Assembly (NCBI GenBank): GCA_902597515.1
Contig: CACJYB010000003.1
Span: 1-64,000 of the forward strand
Length of the DNA: 64,000 bases
Direction of reading: 5' to 3'
Origin: an uncultured Pelagibacteraceae bacterium
GTDB lineage: Bacteria; Pseudomonadota; Alphaproteobacteria; Pelagibacterales; Pelagibacteraceae
In this document: positions 34,504-48,458 of the stretch, one piece after another
Numbering within the stretch: the first letter of the stretch is position 1
How the letters are laid out: the number at the start of each line of letters is the position of its first letter
Notes under the pieces: generated by a model
Told to the model about the DNA's origin: nothing
The model's input: the letters and a program-made list of their open reading frames with translations, nothing else
Database searches by the model: none
Program-made: the position numbers and the translations under genes

Positions 34504-36581
34504 TATCCCGCTACCTTTTTAGTTACTTCGTCTTGAACGTTTTGAGGAACTTTAGAATAATGATCAAAGAACATTGAATATTGCGCTCTTCCTTGTGACA
34601 TTGATCTAAGATTATTGATATAACCAAACATATTGGCTAGAGGAACCATAGCTGTAATCACAGTTGCATTTCCTCTTTGTTCTTGAGTACTAATTTGACC
34701 TCTTCTACTATTTAAATCACCAATAACATCTCCCATATAATCTTCAGGAGTAACAACTTCTACTCTCATTATTGGTTCTAGAAGTTTTAAACCACCTTGA
34801 GTACAAGCTTCTTTAAAACACGCTCTACTTGCAAGTTCAAAAGCTAAAACGCTTGAGTCAACATCATGATGTAAACCATCAACAATAGTTACTTTATAAT
34901 CGATCATTGGGAAACCTGCCAAAATTCCACTATCAGAGACAGTTTCAATACCTTTTTCAACACCAGGAATAAATTCTTTTGGAATAGCTCCACCTTTAAT
35001 AGCACTTTCAACTTCTCTTCCTTTTCCTGGTTCTTGAGGTTCAACAAATAATTTTACTTTAGCAAACTGACCAGCGCCACCACTTTGTTTTTTATGTATG
35101 TATTCATACTCAGCAGATTTTTCTATGGTCTCTCTGTAAGCAACTTGTGGAGCACCTACGTTTGCTTCAACTTTAAATTCTCTTTTCATTCGATCAACAA
35201 TAATATCTAAGTGAAGTTCACCCATACCTTTAATAATTGTTTGACCTGACTCTTCATCAGAAGAAACTCTAAATGATGGATCCTCTTTAGCTAATCTTGC
35301 TAATGCTTCACCCATTTTTTCTTGATCACCTTTTGTTTTTGGCTCTACAGCAATTTCAATTACTGGCTCTGGGAATTCCATTGGCTCTAACAACACTGGA
35401 TTTTCTTTGTCACATAAAGTGTGACCAGTCATAGTATTTTTTAATCCTGCTAGTGAAACAATATCGCCTGCATTAGCTTCCTTAATGTCTTCTCTTGAAT
35501 TAGCATGCATTAAAAGCATACGACCAACTCTTTCTTCCTTATCAGATGAAGAGTTGTATACAGCTGTTCCAGACTTAATTGTACCAGAATAAATTCTAAC
35601 AAATGTTAAAGAACCAACAAAAGGATCGTTTGCAACTTTAAATGCTAAACCAGAAAAAGATGAACCATCATCAAATTTCATCTCTATTTCATCTTCTGAT
35701 CCAACTTTTGTTCCTTTAATTGAACCTATATCAACTGGACTTGGTAAGTAGTTCACAACTGCATCTAGTAAAGGTTGAACACCTTTATTTTTAAAGGCAG
35801 ATCCAGTTAAAACTGGAACAAAACTAAAATTCAATGTTCCTTTTCTTATGCATTTAACCAAATCTTCTTCTTTAATTTCGTCTCCATTTAAGTAAGATTC
35901 CATTAATTTTTCATCTTGTTCTACAGCAGTTTCGATTAATTCTGTTCTGTACTTTTCGGTTATTTCTTTAAGATCATCAGGAATATCTTTGTATTCCCAC
36001 TCTGCACCTAAAGCCTCATTTTTCCAAACCTGAGCTTTCATTTTAACTAAATCAACAACTCCAGTTAAAGAGGCTTCAATTCCAATAGGAACTTGTAATA
36101 CTAATGGCTTAGCACCTAATCTATCTTTAATCATATCTACACATCTAAAGAAATCAGCACCTGTTCTGTCTAATTTGTTTACAAAACAAATTCTTGGTAC
36201 TTTATACTTATCGGCTTGTCTCCATACAGTTTCGGATTGTGGTTCTACACCTGCTACACCATCAAAAACAGCTACTGCACCATCTAAAACTTTTAAAGAT
36301 CTCTCTACTTCTATAGTAAAGTCTACGTGACCTGGAGTATCTATAATGTTAACTCTGTGATCATTCCAAAAACAAGTAGTTGCTGCAGAAGTAATTGTAA
36401 TACCTCTTTCTTGTTCTTGCTCCATCCAATCCATGGTTGCTGCACCATCGTGTACTTCACCTATTTTATGACTTTTACCTGTGTAATATAAAATTCTTTC
36501 TGTAGTAGTTGTTTTACCAGCATCTATATGGGCCATGATCCCAATGTTTCTGTATTTATCTAATGTATGAGTTCTAGCCAT
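34503..36581 (-). CDS. fusA: Elongation factor G
   Basis: '[24 protein letters not shown]'. Confidence 0.97.
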   Translation of the reverse strand: MARTHTLDKYRNIGIMAHIDAGKTTTTERILYYTGKSHKIGEVHDGAATMDWMEQEQERGITITSAATTCFWNDHRVNIIDTPGHVDFTIEVERSLKVLDGAVAVFDGVAGVEPQSETVWRQADKYKVPRICFVNKLDRTGADFFRCVDMIKDRLGAKPLVLQVPIGIEASLTGVVDLVKMKAQVWKNEALGAEWEYKDIPDDLKEITEKYRTELIETAVEQDEKLMESYLNGDEIKEEDLVKCIRKGTLNFSFVPVLTGSAFKNKGVQPLLDAVVNYLPSPVDIGSIKGTKVGSEDEIEMKFDDGSSFSGLAFKVANDPFVGSLTFVRIYSGTIKSGTAVYNSSSDKEERVGRMLLMHANSREDIKEANAGDIVSLAGLKNTMTGHTLCDKENPVLLEPMEFPEPVIEIAVEPKTKGDQEKMGEALARLAKEDPSFRVSSDEESGQTIIKGMGELHLDIIVDRMKREFKVEANVGAPQVAYRETIEKSAEYEYIHKKQSGGAGQFAKVKLFVEPQEPGKGREVESAIKGGAIPKEFIPGVEKGIETVSDSGILAGFPMIDYKVTIVDGLHHDVDSSVLAFELASRACFKEACTQGGLKLLEPIMRVEVVTPEDYMGDVIGDLNSRRGQISTQEQRGNATVITAMVPLANMFGYINNLRSMSQGRAQYSMFFDHYSKVPQNVQDEVTKKVAG

Positions 36582-36587
36582 ATCTTA

Positions 36588-37058
36588 TTACCACCTAAAA
36601 TGAGCAAAGGCCTTATTGGACTCCGCCATTTTGTGTACATCCTCTCTTTTTTTAACAGCAGCACCTTTTTTTTCATAAGCATCATAAAGCTCATTAAAAA
36701 TTTTATCTGCCATGTGTTTATCTTTTCTTTTTCTTGCTGACTCAACTAACCATCTAATAGCTAAAGCTTGTGCTCTTTTACTTTTTACCTCAACAGGAAC
36801 TTGATAAGTTGCACCACCAACTCTTCTAGATCTAACTTCTACAGTTGGTTTGATGTTATTAATTGCTTCATTGAAAATATTAATCGGTTCATCTTTAGTT
36901 TTTGTTTTAATTTTATCTATAGCGTCATAAACTATTTTGGCAGCAATACCTCTTTTACCATCATACATGATATTGTTGATTAATTTAGGAATAATAGTTG
37001 ATTTGAATTTTGGATCTGGAACTACATTTTTTTTAGGTTGAGTTTTTTTTCTAGACAT
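36588..37058 (-). CDS. rpsG: 30S ribosomal protein S7
   Basis: 'VRSRRVGGATYQVPVEV'. Confidence 0.96.
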   Translation of the reverse strand: MSRKKTQPKKNVVPDPKFKSTIIPKLINNIMYDGKRGIAAKIVYDAIDKIKTKTKDEPINIFNEAINNIKPTVEVRSRRVGGATYQVPVEVKSKRAQALAIRWLVESARKRKDKHMADKIFNELYDAYEKKGAAVKKREDVHKMAESNKAFAHFRW

Positions 37059-37429
37059 TATTTACCTTTTTTTGTTCCGTATAAAGATCTTCTTTGTTTT
37101 CTATTTGCAACGCCCTGAGTATCTAGATTACCTCTTAGAATATGATAACGAACACCTGGTAAATCTTTTACCCTACCACCTCTAATCAATACTACCGAGT
37201 GTTCTTGAAGGTTATGACCTTCACCAGGAATATAAGCTGTAACTTCAAATCCATTTGACAATCTCACTCTAGCAACTTTTCTTAATGCAGAGTTTGGTTT
37301 TTTAGGTGTTGTTGTATAAACTTTTACACAAACGCCTCTCTTTAAAGGTTGTTTTTGTAAAGCAGGAACTTTGTTCCTTGCCGCTGGTTTAACCCTTTTT
37401 TTTCTTAACAACTGATTAATAGTTGGCAT
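37058..37429 (-). CDS. rpsL: 30S ribosomal protein S12
   Basis: '[12 protein letters not shown]', '[21 protein letters not shown]'. Confidence 0.97.
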   Translation of the reverse strand: MPTINQLLRKKRVKPAARNKVPALQKQPLKRGVCVKVYTTTPKKPNSALRKVARVRLSNGFEVTAYIPGEGHNLQEHSVVLIRGGRVKDLPGVRYHILRGNLDTQGVANRKQRRSLYGTKKGK

Positions 37430-37463
37430 AAATTTTTAAAATTAATTAATTTATTTTTAGATG

Positions 37464-37485
37464 AAAATAACTGACAGGTTATTTT
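37464..37485 (-). promoter_or_regulatory. Hairpin in the rpsL 5' leader
   Basis: Perfect 8-bp inverted repeat AAAATAAC-TGACAG-GTTATTTT. Confidence 0.4.
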
Positions 37486-37538
37486 GTGGCAGCGTTTAGT
37501 ACCGTTAGAAGCACTACATTCCAACCAAAAACATCGCC

Positions 37539-37566
37539 AAATTACTTATTAATAGCCCTTTGTCAA
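37539..37566 (-). promoter_or_regulatory. Putative promoter of the rpsL (str) operon
   Basis: Minus strand TTGACA-16 bp-TAATTT in the rpoC-rpsL gap. Confidence 0.45.
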
Positions 37567-37595
37567 ACTAAAACTGCAATTTTTAGGCGATTTTT

Positions 37596-40500
37596 TTACT
37601 GATTTGTCTGTGTTTCTTCAGGTTCTGAAGCTTCTATTTTATCCTGCTCAGCTAAGAAATTATTATCATCCTCTAGAGCTTTATTGTTCCATCTATTTTT
37701 AATATTACCAGTACCTGCAGGAACTAATCTTCCAACAATTACGTTCTCTTTTAGCCCATTTAATGGGTCAACTTTTCCTTTAATTGCAGCATCAGTTAAT
37801 ACTCTTGTTGTTTCTTGGAACGAAGCAGCTGAAATAAACGACTCAGTTTGAAGTGAGGCTTTAGTGATACCCATCAGAACTCTCTCACCAACAGCAGGGG
37901 TTTTGCCTTCAGCAACTAATTTTTCGTTTGTATTATCAAACTTAATTCTATCAATCACTTCACCAGGTAAATAACTTGAGTCACCTGACACTTTTACTTC
38001 AACCTTTTTAAGCATTTGTCTTAAAATAGTTTCAATATGTTTATCATTTATGATTACACCTTGTAATCTATAGACTTCTTGAACTTGGTTAACAAAGTAT
38101 TCCGTTAATTCTTTAATACCTAAAATTCTTAAAATATCATGTGGCAATGGCTGACCATCAAGAAGATATTCTCCTTTTTGAATTTTTTCACCAGGGTTGA
38201 AATTGATATGTTTACCTTTTGGAATTAAATAATTTGAAGGTTCTGATCCATCTTCAGGAACAATAGATACTCTTTGTTTACCTCTTACCTCTTTACCAAA
38301 AACAACACTACCATCATTTTCAGCAATGATTGCGCTGTCCTTAGCTTTTCTAGCTTCAAATAACTCAGCAACTCTTGGAAGACCTCCAGTAATATCTTTT
38401 GTTTTTGTAGTTTCCTTAGGTAATCTTGCAATTACATCACCAGCATAAACTTTTTGACCATCTTTAATTGATAAAATCGAATCCGGTACTAAATAATATC
38501 TAGCTTCATTATCATCAGCTTTTTTAATTACATTTCCTTTTTCATCTCTAAGAGTGATTCTAGGTTTTAAATCAGTGCTTTTTGATTGACCTCTCCAATC
38601 AATTACTGATTTAGAAGAAATTCCTGTTGCATCGTCAGTAGTTTCTTGAATTGAAACACCGTCAATTAGATCTACATAACTAGCTGTACCACTTTTCTCC
38701 GCTATAACTGGTGTTGTGTAAGGATCCCATTCACATATTTTAGTATTCGCTTTTACTTTATCACCGTTATTAAAAAATAATCTTGATCCATATGCAACTT
38801 TATAAACTGCAATTTGAACTCCATTATCATCCTCAATTGAAAGCTGAGTATTTCTACCCATTACAATTAAATTCTTTTTAGAATCCTCTAATATATTTGA
38901 GTTTATAATTTTTAATGTTCCTTCATTTTTAGTTACAATTTGTGAGTCCTGTTTAACAGAAGCAGTTCCACCTACGTGGAAAGTTCTCATTGTTAACTGT
39001 GTTCCTGGTTCCCCGATTGACTGTGCAGAAATCATTCCAATAGCTTCACCAACGTGAACCATTTTACCTCTAGATAAATCTCTTCCATAAGAAGTAGCAC
39101 AAACACCTTCTTTTGAACCACAAGTCATTACTGAGTAAACTTTTATTGATTTTACCCCTGCAGCATCAATTTTATCGCATCCAGCCTCATCGATCATGGT
39201 TTGTTTTTTGATTATTACTTCACCAGTTAAAGGATGTTTAACCTCATCAAATGTAACCCTGCCTAGCGCTCTTTCAGAAAGGCTAACTACTACATTACCA
39301 CCTTCTAAAATTTCAGAAAGTTCAATAAATCCTGGATTTTTACAGTCACAAGCTTTTTTAGTGACAGTTAAATCTTGAGCTACATCGCAAAGTCTTCTTG
39401 TTAAATATCCAGAACTAGCTGTTTTAAGCGCTGTATCTGCTAAACCTTTTCTAGCTCCGTGTGTTGAGTTGAAATACTCCAAAGCAGTTAATCCCTCTTT
39501 AAAGTTTGAGATAATTGGACTTTCAATAATTTCACCTGAAGGTTTAGCAATCAAACCTCTCATACCAGCTAATTGTTTCATTTGAGCAGCAGATCCTCTA
39601 GCTCCACTGTCTGCCATCATAAATACAGAATTTATTTTCAATCCTTCGTCAGTTTTTTCTGTAGCTGAAATTCCTTTCATCATTTCTCCAGCAACTTTAT
39701 CTGTACACTTAGACCAAGCATCAACAACTTTGTTATATTTTTCACCTCTTGTAATTAAACCTTCAGCATATTGAGTTTCATAATCTGCAATTAACTTCTT
39801 AGTATCATCAATTAATTGAGTTTTATTTTCAGGGATTACAAGATCGTCTTTTCCAAACGAAATTCCTGCTTTAAATGCGTGTTTAAATCCTAAATCTTTA
39901 AGCTTGTCACAGAAAATTACCGTTGTTTTTTGACCACAAAATCTAAATACAACATCAATTATTTCTGAAACTACTTTTTTAGGTAATAATCTATCTACTA
40001 AAGAGAACTTAATGTTGCTATTTTTAGGTAATAAATTTGCTAATAAAAATCTTCCAGCTGTAGAAGTGTATTTTTCCATTTTTTTATTACCTTGATCATC
40101 TACAGTCTCGTATCTTGAAATAATAGTACTATGTACATTTATTTGACCAGATGATAATGCGAATTCAATTTGATCTGAATTTGTAAAGTATCCAGCAGGT
40201 TTATCAGATATAGGCTCTTGTGAAAGATAGTAAATTCCTAAAATCATATCCTGACTTGGAACTATAATTGGTTTACCATTTGATGGAGAAAGAATATTAT
40301 TTGTAGATAACATTAATATTCTTGCCTCTAATTGAGCTTCTAAACTTAATGGCACGTGAACTGCCATTTGGTCACCATCGAAGTCAGCGTTAAATGCTGC
40401 ACAAGTCAAAGGGTGTAATTCAATCGCATCTCCTTCAATTAATTTTGGTTCAAACGCTTGAACTCCAAGTCTATGAAGTGTTGGTGCTCTATTTAAAAGT

Positions 40501-41774
40501 ACCGGATGCTCTCTAACTATTAATTCTAAAGCGTCCCAAACTGCATTTGTTTCTTTTTCAACTAATTTTTTAGCTTGTTTAATTGTTGAAGCTAAGCCTA
40601 ATTTGTTTAATCTTGCATACAAAAATGGTTTAAATAATTCTAAAGCCATTTTTTTTGGTAAACCGCACTCATGTAGTTTTAAATCAGGACCAACAACGAT
40701 TACTGATCTTCCAGAATAATCAACTCGTTTACCTAATAAATTTTGTCTAAATCTTCCTTGTTTACCTTTTAACATTTCAGCAAGAGATTTAAGTGGTCTT
40801 TTACCTGTTCCTGTTATTACTCTACCTCTTCTTCCGTTATCAAATAGAGCATCTACAGACTCTTGAAGCATCCTTTTTTCATTTCTTACAATGATATCTG
40901 GAGCTTTAAGATCCATTAATCTTTTTAATCTGTTATTTCTATTGATTACCCTTCTATACAAATCATTAAGATCTGAAGTAGCAAATCTTCCGCCATCTAG
41001 AGGAACTAATGGTCTTAGTTCTGGTGGTATAACTGGTACTACAGTCATAATCATCCATTCAGGTTTTTGACCTGTTTCAATAAATGACTCGATTAATTTT
41101 AATCTTTTAATTGCTCTTTCTTCATTAACTTTTGATTTGGTTTCTTTAATAAAGCTTACAAGGTTTTTTCTTTCTAATTCTAAATCTAAATTTTTCAGCA
41201 TCTCAAGAACAGCTTCTGCTCCTATTCCTGCTGTAAAACTTTCTTCACCAAACTCATCCTGGTATTTTGCTAATTCTTCCTCATTTAAGAGTTGATTTTT
41301 CTGCAAACCAGTTAAACCAGGTTCTATTACTATAAAGTTTTCAAAATAAAGAACTCTCTCTATTTCTTTCAATTTCATGTCTACCGCTAAAGCAATTCTG
41401 CTTGGAAGAGACTTCAAAAACCAAATATGTGCTACCGGTGTAGCAAGGTTAATGTGGCCCATTCTTTCTCTTCTTACATTTGATTTTGTAACCTCAACAC
41501 CACATTTCTCACATATAATTCCTCTAAATTTCATTCGTTTATACTTACCGCATAAACACTCATAATCTTTTATTGGTCCAAAAATCCTTGCACAGAACAA
41601 ACCGTCTTTTTCAGGTCTAAACGTTCTATAATTAATTGTTTCAGGCTTTTTAATTTCACCAAATGTCCATGATTTAATTTTCTCTGGGCTAGCAAGTGAA
41701 ATTTTAATGCTATTAAAATTTTGAGCTTCTGAAATTTCGCTGCCTTTAAATAGATCTGTTAATTCTTTTTTCAT
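37596..41774 (-). CDS. rpoC: RNA polymerase beta' subunit
   Basis: '[16 protein letters not shown]', zinc-binding N-terminus. Confidence 0.97.
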   Translation of the reverse strand: MKKELTDLFKGSEISEAQNFNSIKISLASPEKIKSWTFGEIKKPETINYRTFRPEKDGLFCARIFGPIKDYECLCGKYKRMKFRGIICEKCGVEVTKSNVRRERMGHINLATPVAHIWFLKSLPSRIALAVDMKLKEIERVLYFENFIVIEPGLTGLQKNQLLNEEELAKYQDEFGEESFTAGIGAEAVLEMLKNLDLELERKNLVSFIKETKSKVNEERAIKRLKLIESFIETGQKPEWMIMTVVPVIPPELRPLVPLDGGRFATSDLNDLYRRVINRNNRLKRLMDLKAPDIIVRNEKRMLQESVDALFDNGRRGRVITGTGKRPLKSLAEMLKGKQGRFRQNLLGKRVDYSGRSVIVVGPDLKLHECGLPKKMALELFKPFLYARLNKLGLASTIKQAKKLVEKETNAVWDALELIVREHPVLLNRAPTLHRLGVQAFEPKLIEGDAIELHPLTCAAFNADFDGDQMAVHVPLSLEAQLEARILMLSTNNILSPSNGKPIIVPSQDMILGIYYLSQEPISDKPAGYFTNSDQIEFALSSGQINVHSTIISRYETVDDQGNKKMEKYTSTAGRFLLANLLPKNSNIKFSLVDRLLPKKVVSEIIDVVFRFCGQKTTVIFCDKLKDLGFKHAFKAGISFGKDDLVIPENKTQLIDDTKKLIADYETQYAEGLITRGEKYNKVVDAWSKCTDKVAGEMMKGISATEKTDEGLKINSVFMMADSGARGSAAQMKQLAGMRGLIAKPSGEIIESPIISNFKEGLTALEYFNSTHGARKGLADTALKTASSGYLTRRLCDVAQDLTVTKKACDCKNPGFIELSEILEGGNVVVSLSERALGRVTFDEVKHPLTGEVIIKKQTMIDEAGCDKIDAAGVKSIKVYSVMTCGSKEGVCATSYGRDLSRGKMVHVGEAIGMISAQSIGEPGTQLTMRTFHVGGTASVKQDSQIVTKNEGTLKIINSNILEDSKKNLIVMGRNTQLSIEDDNGVQIAVYKVAYGSRLFFNNGDKVKANTKICEWDPYTTPVIAEKSGTASYVDLIDGVSIQETTDDATGISSKSVIDWRGQSKSTDLKPRITLRDEKGNVIKKADDNEARYYLVPDSILSIKDGQKVYAGDVIARLPKETTKTKDITGGLPRVAELFEARKAKDSAIIAENDGSVVFGKEVRGKQRVSIVPEDGSEPSNYLIPKGKHINFNPGEKIQKGEYLLDGQPLPHDILRILGIKELTEYFVNQVQEVYRLQGVIINDKHIETILRQMLKKVEVKVSGDSSYLPGEVIDRIKFDNTNEKLVAEGKTPAVGERVLMGITKASLQTESFISAASFQETTRVLTDAAIKGKVDPLNGLKENVIVGRLVPAGTGNIKNRWNNKALEDDNNFLAEQDKIEASEPEETQTNQ

Positions 41775-44700
41775 TAATTAAGCTCCACATTTAATGCTAA
41801 TGATTTAATTTCTTTAACTAAAACGTTAAATGACTCTGGTATTCCAGACTCAAAATTTTCTTCACCTTTAACTATAGTCTCGTAAACTTTAACTCTTCCT
41901 GCAACGTCATCAGATTTAACAGTTAAAATTTCCTGTAATGTATAAGATGCACCATAAGCTTCAAGTGCCCACACTTCCATTTCTCCAAATCTTTGGCCAC
42001 CTAATTGCGCCTTACCACCAAGAGGTTGTTGTGTAACCAAGCTGTAAGGTCCTGTAGATCTTGCATGAATTTTATCCTCAACTAAGTGATGAAGTTTTAG
42101 CATGTAAATTATTCCAACAGTAACCGGTCTATCAAATTTTTCTCCTGTTCTTCCGTCCCATAAATAAGTTTGTCCGGATCCAGGTAAATTTGCTAGTTCA
42201 AGCATCTCGGTAACATTTTTTTCTTTAGCACCATCAAAAACAGGCGTTGAGATTGCGATACCATTTTGTAAATTTTCACAAAGATCTTTAAATTCACTCT
42301 TGCTTAACTTATCAACTTTATCATTAAAAATTTCTTCTCCATAAACAGATTTTAAGAATTTTTCGATTTTTTCTGTTCTTTCAATTTTTTTATTGTTTTC
42401 GTTAACTAAATTTTTAACTTGTTCACCAAATTCTTTACATGCCCAACCCAAATGTGTCTCTAGAATTTGTCCAACGTTCATCCTACTAGGAACGCCCAGA
42501 GGGTTTAATACAATATCAACTGGTCTACCATCTTCTCTATATGGCATATCTTCGACAGGTACAATTTTACTCACAACTCCTTTGTTTCCATGTCTTCCTG
42601 ACATTTTATCTCCAGGTCTTAATCTTCTTTTTATAGCAACGAATACTTTTACCATTTTCATTACACTTGGTAATAAATCATCACCACTTCTAATTTTTAA
42701 AACTTTATCTTCAAATCTCTCTGTTATGTCTTCTTTTGCTTTATTATATTGATCTTTTAATTGAGCTAATGTTGCTTCGTCATTTACATTTCCTACTGTG
42801 ATTTTGAAAACATCATTAATGGATAGTTTATTAATTGTATCAAAATCTAACTTAGTTCCTTCTGGTAAATCTTTTACTTTTTTAGTTAAAGATGATCCTG
42901 ACAAGAATTGTGAAGCTCTTTGTTTAATACTTCTTTCTAATATTTCTTCCTCAACAATTTTATCTTGTTGAACTTGCTCAATTTCAGCTCTTTCAATAGT
43001 TATTGATCTTTCGTCCTTCTCAATTCCATGTCTATTGAATACCCGTACATCAACTACTGTTCCACTTGATCCTCTAGACATTCTTAAAGATGTATCAGTT
43101 ACATCAATAGCTTTTTCTCCAAAAATTGATCTTAATAATTTTTCTTCTGGACCAGATGCTGAGTCTCCTTTTGGAGTAACTTTACCTACTAAAATATCTC
43201 CAGCATTTACCTCCGCACCAATATAAACTATTCCTGATTCATCAAGGTTTTTTAGAGCCTCCTCATTCACATTTGGTATATCTCTTGTTATTTCTTCTTC
43301 ACCAAGCTTTGTATCTCTTGCCATTATTTCGTATTCAACAATGTGAACAGATGTAAAAACATCATCTGTAACACATCTTTCTGAAATTAAGATTGAGTCT
43401 TCAAAGTTGTAACCTTGCCACGGCATGAATGCTACAGTAACGTTCTTACCTAAAGCAAGTTCACCTAATTTTGTTGAAGGACCATCTGCAATAATATCTC
43501 CAGATTTAACTTTATCACCAACTCTAACTAGTGGTCTTTGATTTATACAAGTATTTTGGTTTGATCTTTTAAATTTTTGAAGGTTATAGATGTCTACTCC
43601 AGACTTACTAAAGTCTGTTTCCTCAGTTACTTTTATAACAATTCTTTTACCATCTATTTTATCAACAACTCCATCACGCCTAGCAACAATAGTCACCCCA
43701 GAATCTAAAGCAACATCACTTTCAATTCCTGTACCGACAAGTGGTGACTCAGGTTTTAATAATGGAACTGCTTGTCTCATCATGTTTGATCCCATTAAAG
43801 CTCTGTTTGCATCATCATTTTCTAAGAATGGAATTAAAGATGCTGCAACTGAAACTAATTGTTTTGGTGATACGTCAATGTAATCAATAGAGTCAGGTTT
43901 TGCTAAAAGAAAGTTAAGGTTTTGTCTGCATGAAACTAATTCTTCAGTAATTTTTCCTTTTTTATCAAGTTTTGTATTTGCTTGAGCAATAGTGAATTTT
44001 GTTTCTTCCATTGCTGATAAGTATTCAACTTTATCTTGAACAACACCGTCTTTTACTTTTTTGTAAGGACTTTCAATAAAACCATACTTATTAATTTTTG
44101 CATATGTAGATAAACTATTAATCAAACCAATATTTGGACCCTCTGGTGTCTCAATTGGACAAATTCTTCCATAGTGGGTTGGATGGACGTCCCTTACTTC
44201 AAAACCTGCTCTTTCTCGTGTTAAACCACCTGGACCTAACGCTGAAACTCTTCTTTTATGAGTAATTTCAGATAAAGGATTTGTTTGATCCATAAACTGA
44301 GATAGTTGTGAACTTGCAAAAAAATCTTTCAATGAAACTGTTAATGGTTTTGCATTAATTAGATCCTGTGGCATTGCTGACTCAACATCCAAAGTTGTCA
44401 TTTTTTCTTTAATAGCTCTTTCCATTCTATAAACACCAATTCTAGCTTGGTTCTCAACTAGCTCTCCAACAGAACGAACTCTTCTATTTCCTAGGTGATC
44501 AATGTCATCGACATCATCTTTACCATCACGTAAATCCAACATTTTATGAATAATTGCAATGATGTCATCATTTCTTAATATGGTAATTTTATCTGAACAC
44601 TCTTGGTTTAATCTTGAGTTCATTTTAACTCTTCCAACATCAGACAAATCATATCTGTCTGAGCTAAAGAAAAGGTTATTAAATATTTGAGTTGCTATCT

Positions 44701-45862
44701 CTATAGTTGGCGGTTCTCCAGGTCTTAACATTTTATAGATTTCTGTGATAGCTTCGTCTTTAGTATTATTTTTATCAGCTAAAATAGTTGTAAGTAGATA
44801 AGGTCCTTTGTTTATAGAGTTTGTAACAGAAATTTGAAGTGTATGTATTTTTGCATCTAAAATTTGTTGAATAATTGTATCATTTAATTCAGTCCCGATT
44901 TTAAATACATCGTCCTCTTCTTCATTGACTTTGACATCTCTGTGTAAAAATTTACCAAACAAAGATTCTCTAGAAACTAGTATGTCTTTAAGACCATCGT
45001 TAGCTAATTTTTTTGCATTTAAAAAATTGATCTTATCACCTAATTTGATAACTACTTCACCAGTTTTTGCATCAATTACTTCTTCTGAAAAATTTTTAGC
45101 CTTGTAGTTTTCTGGGTTAAATTTAGTTTTCCACTTTTCTGTTTTTGTGTCAAAAGAATATTGTTCACTTTCATAGAACTCATCAACTATTTCTGATTTT
45201 GTGTAACCTAAAGCTAATAATAAAGTAGATGAAAAAATTTTCTTTTTTCTGTCAATTTTAAAATATAGAAAATCCTTAACATCATATTCGAAATCTAACC
45301 ATGAACCTCTATTAGGTATTACTCTACAATTAAATAAAAGTTTACCGCTTGCATGAGTTTTTCCTTTATCATGATCAAAAAATACGCCTGGACTTCTGTG
45401 CATTTGGTTTACTACAACTCTTTGAACACCGTTAGTTATAAAAGTTCCACTATTAGTCATCATAGGAACTTCACCCATATATACTTCTTGCTCTTTAGCT
45501 GATAAAATATCTTTAGTATTATTTTCTTGATCTATTTCATAAACTACTAATCTTAAAGTACATTTAAGTGCTGATGAGTATGTAAGACCTCTTGCTATAC
45601 ATTCTTCAACATCAAATTTTGGTTTCTCTAATCTATATGAAACATACTCTAAAGTTGCTTTGTCATTTAAATCTTCAATAGGAAATATACTTTTAAAAAC
45701 TCTATCAAAACCTTTAGTAAGTTCTGCTGCCTCAACATTAAATTCTGTTAATTCTTTGTAGGAATTTTTTTGTACTTCAATTAAGTTAGGTATAGATAAA
45801 CTCTCTTTTAGTTTACCAAAACTTTTCCTAATGTTTTTCTTTTCAGTAAAAGATAATTGCAT
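41774..45862 (-). CDS. rpoB: RNA polymerase beta subunit
   Basis: '[46 protein letters not shown]'. Confidence 0.97.
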   Translation of the reverse strand: MQLSFTEKKNIRKSFGKLKESLSIPNLIEVQKNSYKELTEFNVEAAELTKGFDRVFKSIFPIEDLNDKATLEYVSYRLEKPKFDVEECIARGLTYSSALKCTLRLVVYEIDQENNTKDILSAKEQEVYMGEVPMMTNSGTFITNGVQRVVVNQMHRSPGVFFDHDKGKTHASGKLLFNCRVIPNRGSWLDFEYDVKDFLYFKIDRKKKIFSSTLLLALGYTKSEIVDEFYESEQYSFDTKTEKWKTKFNPENYKAKNFSEEVIDAKTGEVVIKLGDKINFLNAKKLANDGLKDILVSRESLFGKFLHRDVKVNEEEDDVFKIGTELNDTIIQQILDAKIHTLQISVTNSINKGPYLLTTILADKNNTKDEAITEIYKMLRPGEPPTIEIATQIFNNLFFSSDRYDLSDVGRVKMNSRLNQECSDKITILRNDDIIAIIHKMLDLRDGKDDVDDIDHLGNRRVRSVGELVENQARIGVYRMERAIKEKMTTLDVESAMPQDLINAKPLTVSLKDFFASSQLSQFMDQTNPLSEITHKRRVSALGPGGLTRERAGFEVRDVHPTHYGRICPIETPEGPNIGLINSLSTYAKINKYGFIESPYKKVKDGVVQDKVEYLSAMEETKFTIAQANTKLDKKGKITEELVSCRQNLNFLLAKPDSIDYIDVSPKQLVSVAASLIPFLENDDANRALMGSNMMRQAVPLLKPESPLVGTGIESDVALDSGVTIVARRDGVVDKIDGKRIVIKVTEETDFSKSGVDIYNLQKFKRSNQNTCINQRPLVRVGDKVKSGDIIADGPSTKLGELALGKNVTVAFMPWQGYNFEDSILISERCVTDDVFTSVHIVEYEIMARDTKLGEEEITRDIPNVNEEALKNLDESGIVYIGAEVNAGDILVGKVTPKGDSASGPEEKLLRSIFGEKAIDVTDTSLRMSRGSSGTVVDVRVFNRHGIEKDERSITIERAEIEQVQQDKIVEEEILERSIKQRASQFLSGSSLTKKVKDLPEGTKLDFDTINKLSINDVFKITVGNVNDEATLAQLKDQYNKAKEDITERFEDKVLKIRSGDDLLPSVMKMVKVFVAIKRRLRPGDKMSGRHGNKGVVSKIVPVEDMPYREDGRPVDIVLNPLGVPSRMNVGQILETHLGWACKEFGEQVKNLVNENNKKIERTEKIEKFLKSVYGEEIFNDKVDKLSKSEFKDLCENLQNGIAISTPVFDGAKEKNVTEMLELANLPGSGQTYLWDGRTGEKFDRPVTVGIIYMLKLHHLVEDKIHARSTGPYSLVTQQPLGGKAQLGGQRFGEMEVWALEAYGASYTLQEILTVKSDDVAGRVKVYETIVKGEENFESGIPESFNVLVKEIKSLALNVELN

Positions 45863-45873
45863 CTATGTTTATA

Positions 45874-45899
45874 AATACTGATTAAAAATAATCAGTATT
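45874..45899 (-). promoter_or_regulatory. Intergenic hairpin between rplL and rpoB
   Basis: Perfect 11-bp inverted repeat AATACTGATTA-AAAA-TAATCAGTATT. Confidence 0.6.
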
Positions 45900-45918
45900 C
45901 GAATTCTTTCTATTTAAT

Positions 45919-46284
45919 TTATTTAAGTTCTACTTTAGCGCCAGCAGCTTCTAACTTAGCTTTGATCTCTTCAGCGTCTTTTTTGTTTACACCAGATTTA
46001 ACTTCTTTCGGTGCTCCCTCTACAAGATCTTTAGCTTCTTTTAAACCTAATGAAGTAGCTGCTCTTACTTCTTTAATAACATTAATTTTTTTATCACCTG
46101 CAGAAACTAACATGATTGTAAAATCATCTTTATCCTCTGCTGGAGCCGCACCACCTGCTGCTGCTGGAGCTGCTGCTGCCATTGGAGTTACACCCCATTT
46201 TTCTTCTAGTTGTTTTGAAAGTTCAGCTGCTTCTGCAACAGTCAAACTTGATAAGTCTTCAATAATTTTGTTAAGGTCAGGCAT
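45919..46284 (-). CDS. rplL: 50S ribosomal protein L7/L12
   Basis: '[10 protein letters not shown]...[24 protein letters not shown]'-type. Confidence 0.95.
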   Translation of the reverse strand: MPDLNKIIEDLSSLTVAEAAELSKQLEEKWGVTPMAAAAPAAAGGAAPAEDKDDFTIMLVSAGDKKINVIKEVRAATSLGLKEAKDLVEGAPKEVKSGVNKKDAEEIKAKLEAAGAKVELK

Positions 46285-46289
46285 ATGTA

Positions 46290-46811
46290 TTACTCTTTGG
46301 GTTGTGTTTCAGAATTTTCTGCCGACAAACTACTCATTTTTTCTGAATGTGCAAGCAAAATACTGATTAATTTAGATGCAGAAGCGTTCAAAATACCCAC
46401 AATATTGGCTCTTGCTTCATCTAGTGTAGGTAAACTAGCTACATTTTGGACACCGGCCTGATCTAAGACCTCATTATCCATAATTCCGCCAATTAATTTT
46501 AAGTTTTCGTTATCTTTTGCAAATTTTGAGAGAATCCTTGCAGACATTATAGCATCCTCTCCAAATGCTACTGCTGTAGGACCAGTAAATAAATTTGATA
46601 AATCTTTACACTTAGTTTTTTCTAAAGCTAATTTTGTAATTCTGTTTTTCGTTATCTTAAATATGATTCCATGTTCTCTCATTTTCGCTCTCAATTCATC
46701 TAATTGAGTCATAGTTAAACCTTGGTAATGAGTAACCATAACAGCTTTACTGTTTTCAAACTTGCTAGTCATTTCTTCAATATAATTTTTTTTTTGTTCT
46801 TTGTTCATCAT
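46290..46811 (-). CDS. rplJ: 50S ribosomal protein L10
   Basis: '[23 protein letters not shown]'. Confidence 0.95.
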   Translation of the reverse strand: MMNKEQKKNYIEEMTSKFENSKAVMVTHYQGLTMTQLDELRAKMREHGIIFKITKNRITKLALEKTKCKDLSNLFTGPTAVAFGEDAIMSARILSKFAKDNENLKLIGGIMDNEVLDQAGVQNVASLPTLDEARANIVGILNASASKLISILLAHSEKMSSLSAENSETQPKE

Positions 46812-46813
46812 AA

Positions 46814-47503
46814 CTATATCGATTTCCCTAACTTAACTTTATACGAAACACCCATTGTTGATGTGGCAAATACACTTCTAATTAAGTCACCTTTTAGAGT
46901 GTTGTTTGATTTTTCTTTTTCCAAAGCATCTAAAATTGCATTGTAATTTTTTAACAATTGATCATCACTAAAAGATTTTTTACCAATACTAACTCCAATG
47001 TTTCCATCTTTATCATTTCTAATTTCTACTTGACCAGATTTAGCATTTGTTACAGCCTCTTTAATATTTTCAGAAACTGAACCAAGTTTAGGGTTAGGCA
47101 TTAAACCTTTTGGTCCTAGAACTTTTCCTAATTTAGAAAGTTTAATCATCATTACAGGTGTACAAATTAATTTTTCAAAATTTAATTCTCCACCTTTAAT
47201 TCTCTCAACAAATTCATCACCACCTACTATATCTGCTCCAGCATCTTTTGCATCTTGAGTTTTATTATCTTCACAAACTACAGCAACTTTAACTTTCTTT
47301 CCTGTACCACCGGGTAAATTAACTACTGTTCTAATATTAACTTCACTTTTCTTTTGTTTGTTATTAATTTGAAAACTTAAGTCTAAAGACTCATCAAATT
47401 TAGTTGTGCAGTTTTTCTTAAGTTCAGGTAATAATTTTTCTATAGACTCAGCACTTAAGTCTTTAGTATTTTCAGGTAATTTTTTATATCTTTTAGATGT
47501 CAT
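46814..47503 (-). CDS. rplA: 50S ribosomal protein L1
   Basis: 'LGKVLGPKGLMPNPKLGSVS'. Confidence 0.96.
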   Translation of the reverse strand: MTSKRYKKLPENTKDLSAESIEKLLPELKKNCTTKFDESLDLSFQINNKQKKSEVNIRTVVNLPGGTGKKVKVAVVCEDNKTQDAKDAGADIVGGDEFVERIKGGELNFEKLICTPVMMIKLSKLGKVLGPKGLMPNPKLGSVSENIKEAVTNAKSGQVEIRNDKDGNIGVSIGKKSFSDDQLLKNYNAILDALEKEKSNNTLKGDLIRSVFATSTMGVSYKVKLGKSI

Positions 47504-47928
47504 TATTCTTTTACCTCAATACCCATTGATCTAGCTGATCCAGCAATAATTTTTATAGCCTCTTCAATATCATGAGCATTTAAATCATTCATTTTTTCTT
47601 TTGCTATGCTCTCTAATTGTTTTTTAGAAATTGTAGCAACAATATTTCTTCCTGGTTCTTTAGATCCACCTTTAAGTTTAACTGCTTCTTTAATATAAAA
47701 AGATGCTGGAGGTGATTTAATTTTAAAATCAAATTTTTTGTCTTTATATACTGTAATTTCAACTGGAACAGGTTTGCCTGCCATTGATTTTGTTTTGTCA
47801 TTAAACGCTTTACAAAACTCCATTATATTTACACCACGTTGACCTAATGCAGGACCAACTGGGGGAGCTGGATTAGCTTGACCGCCTTTAATTTGTAATT
47901 TTATAAACCCACTAATTTCTTTTGCCAT
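47503..47928 (-). CDS. rplK: 50S ribosomal protein L11
   Basis: '[29 protein letters not shown]'. Confidence 0.96.
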   Translation of the reverse strand: MAKEISGFIKLQIKGGQANPAPPVGPALGQRGVNIMEFCKAFNDKTKSMAGKPVPVEITVYKDKKFDFKIKSPPASFYIKEAVKLKGGSKEPGRNIVATISKKQLESIAKEKMNDLNAHDIEEAIKIIAGSARSMGIEVKE

Positions 47929-48458
47929 TAACTTACCTTCTCAACCTGATTATATTCTAAATCTACTGGTGTAGGACGACCAAATATAGAAACTGACACC
48001 TTAAGTCTAGCTTTTTCTTCATCAATTTCTTCAATCATTCCAGTAAATGACGCAAATGGACCATCTACGACCTGAACTTTTTCACCTACACTGTAATCTA
48101 CGCCAGATTTTGGCTGTGCAACACCATCTTTAATCTGACCTAAAATTTTCTCTACTTCTTTATCTGAAACTGGAACAGGAATACCTTTTGTGCCCAAGAA
48201 ACCACTAACTCTCTTTATGTTTTTAATCATGTGATAAATATTATTATCCATCTCACTTTTAATTAGTACATATCCAGGAAAGTATTTCTTTTTTCTTTGA
48301 ATTCTTTTACCTCTCTTAACCTCAGTAACATCGTGAGTAGGCACAATAATCTCTTCAAACTTATCAGCAATTTTAGCTTTATCTGCTTCTTCCTTAATTA
48401 AAGCTGCAACTTTATTTTCAAAACTAGAATGAGACTGAACTATGTACCAATTTTTCAT
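47928..48458 (-). CDS. nusG: Transcription termination/antitermination protein NusG
   Basis: '[15 protein letters not shown]', '[19 protein letters not shown]' KOW. Confidence 0.95.
   Translation of the reverse strand: MKNWYIVQSHSSFENKVAALIKEEADKAKIADKFEEIIVPTHDVTEVKRGKRIQRKKKYFPGYVLIKSEMDNNIYHMIKNIKRVSGFLGTKGIPVPVSDKEVEKILGQIKDGVAQPKSGVDYSVGEKVQVVDGPFASFTGMIEEIDEEKARLKVSVSIFGRPTPVDLEYNQVEKVS

Noticed and set aside
36560-36745. 61-aa minus ORF at the rpsG/fusA junction
   Set aside because: Out-of-frame shadow of rpsG.
42393-43883. Plus-strand ORFs inside rpoB
   Set aside because: Antisense shadows of a confidently identified gene; other 60-135 aa ORFs antisense to core genes rejected for the same reason.
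45962-46366. 134-aa plus-strand ORF over rplL
   Set aside because: Antisense shadow of the Ala-rich L7/L12 coding sequence.
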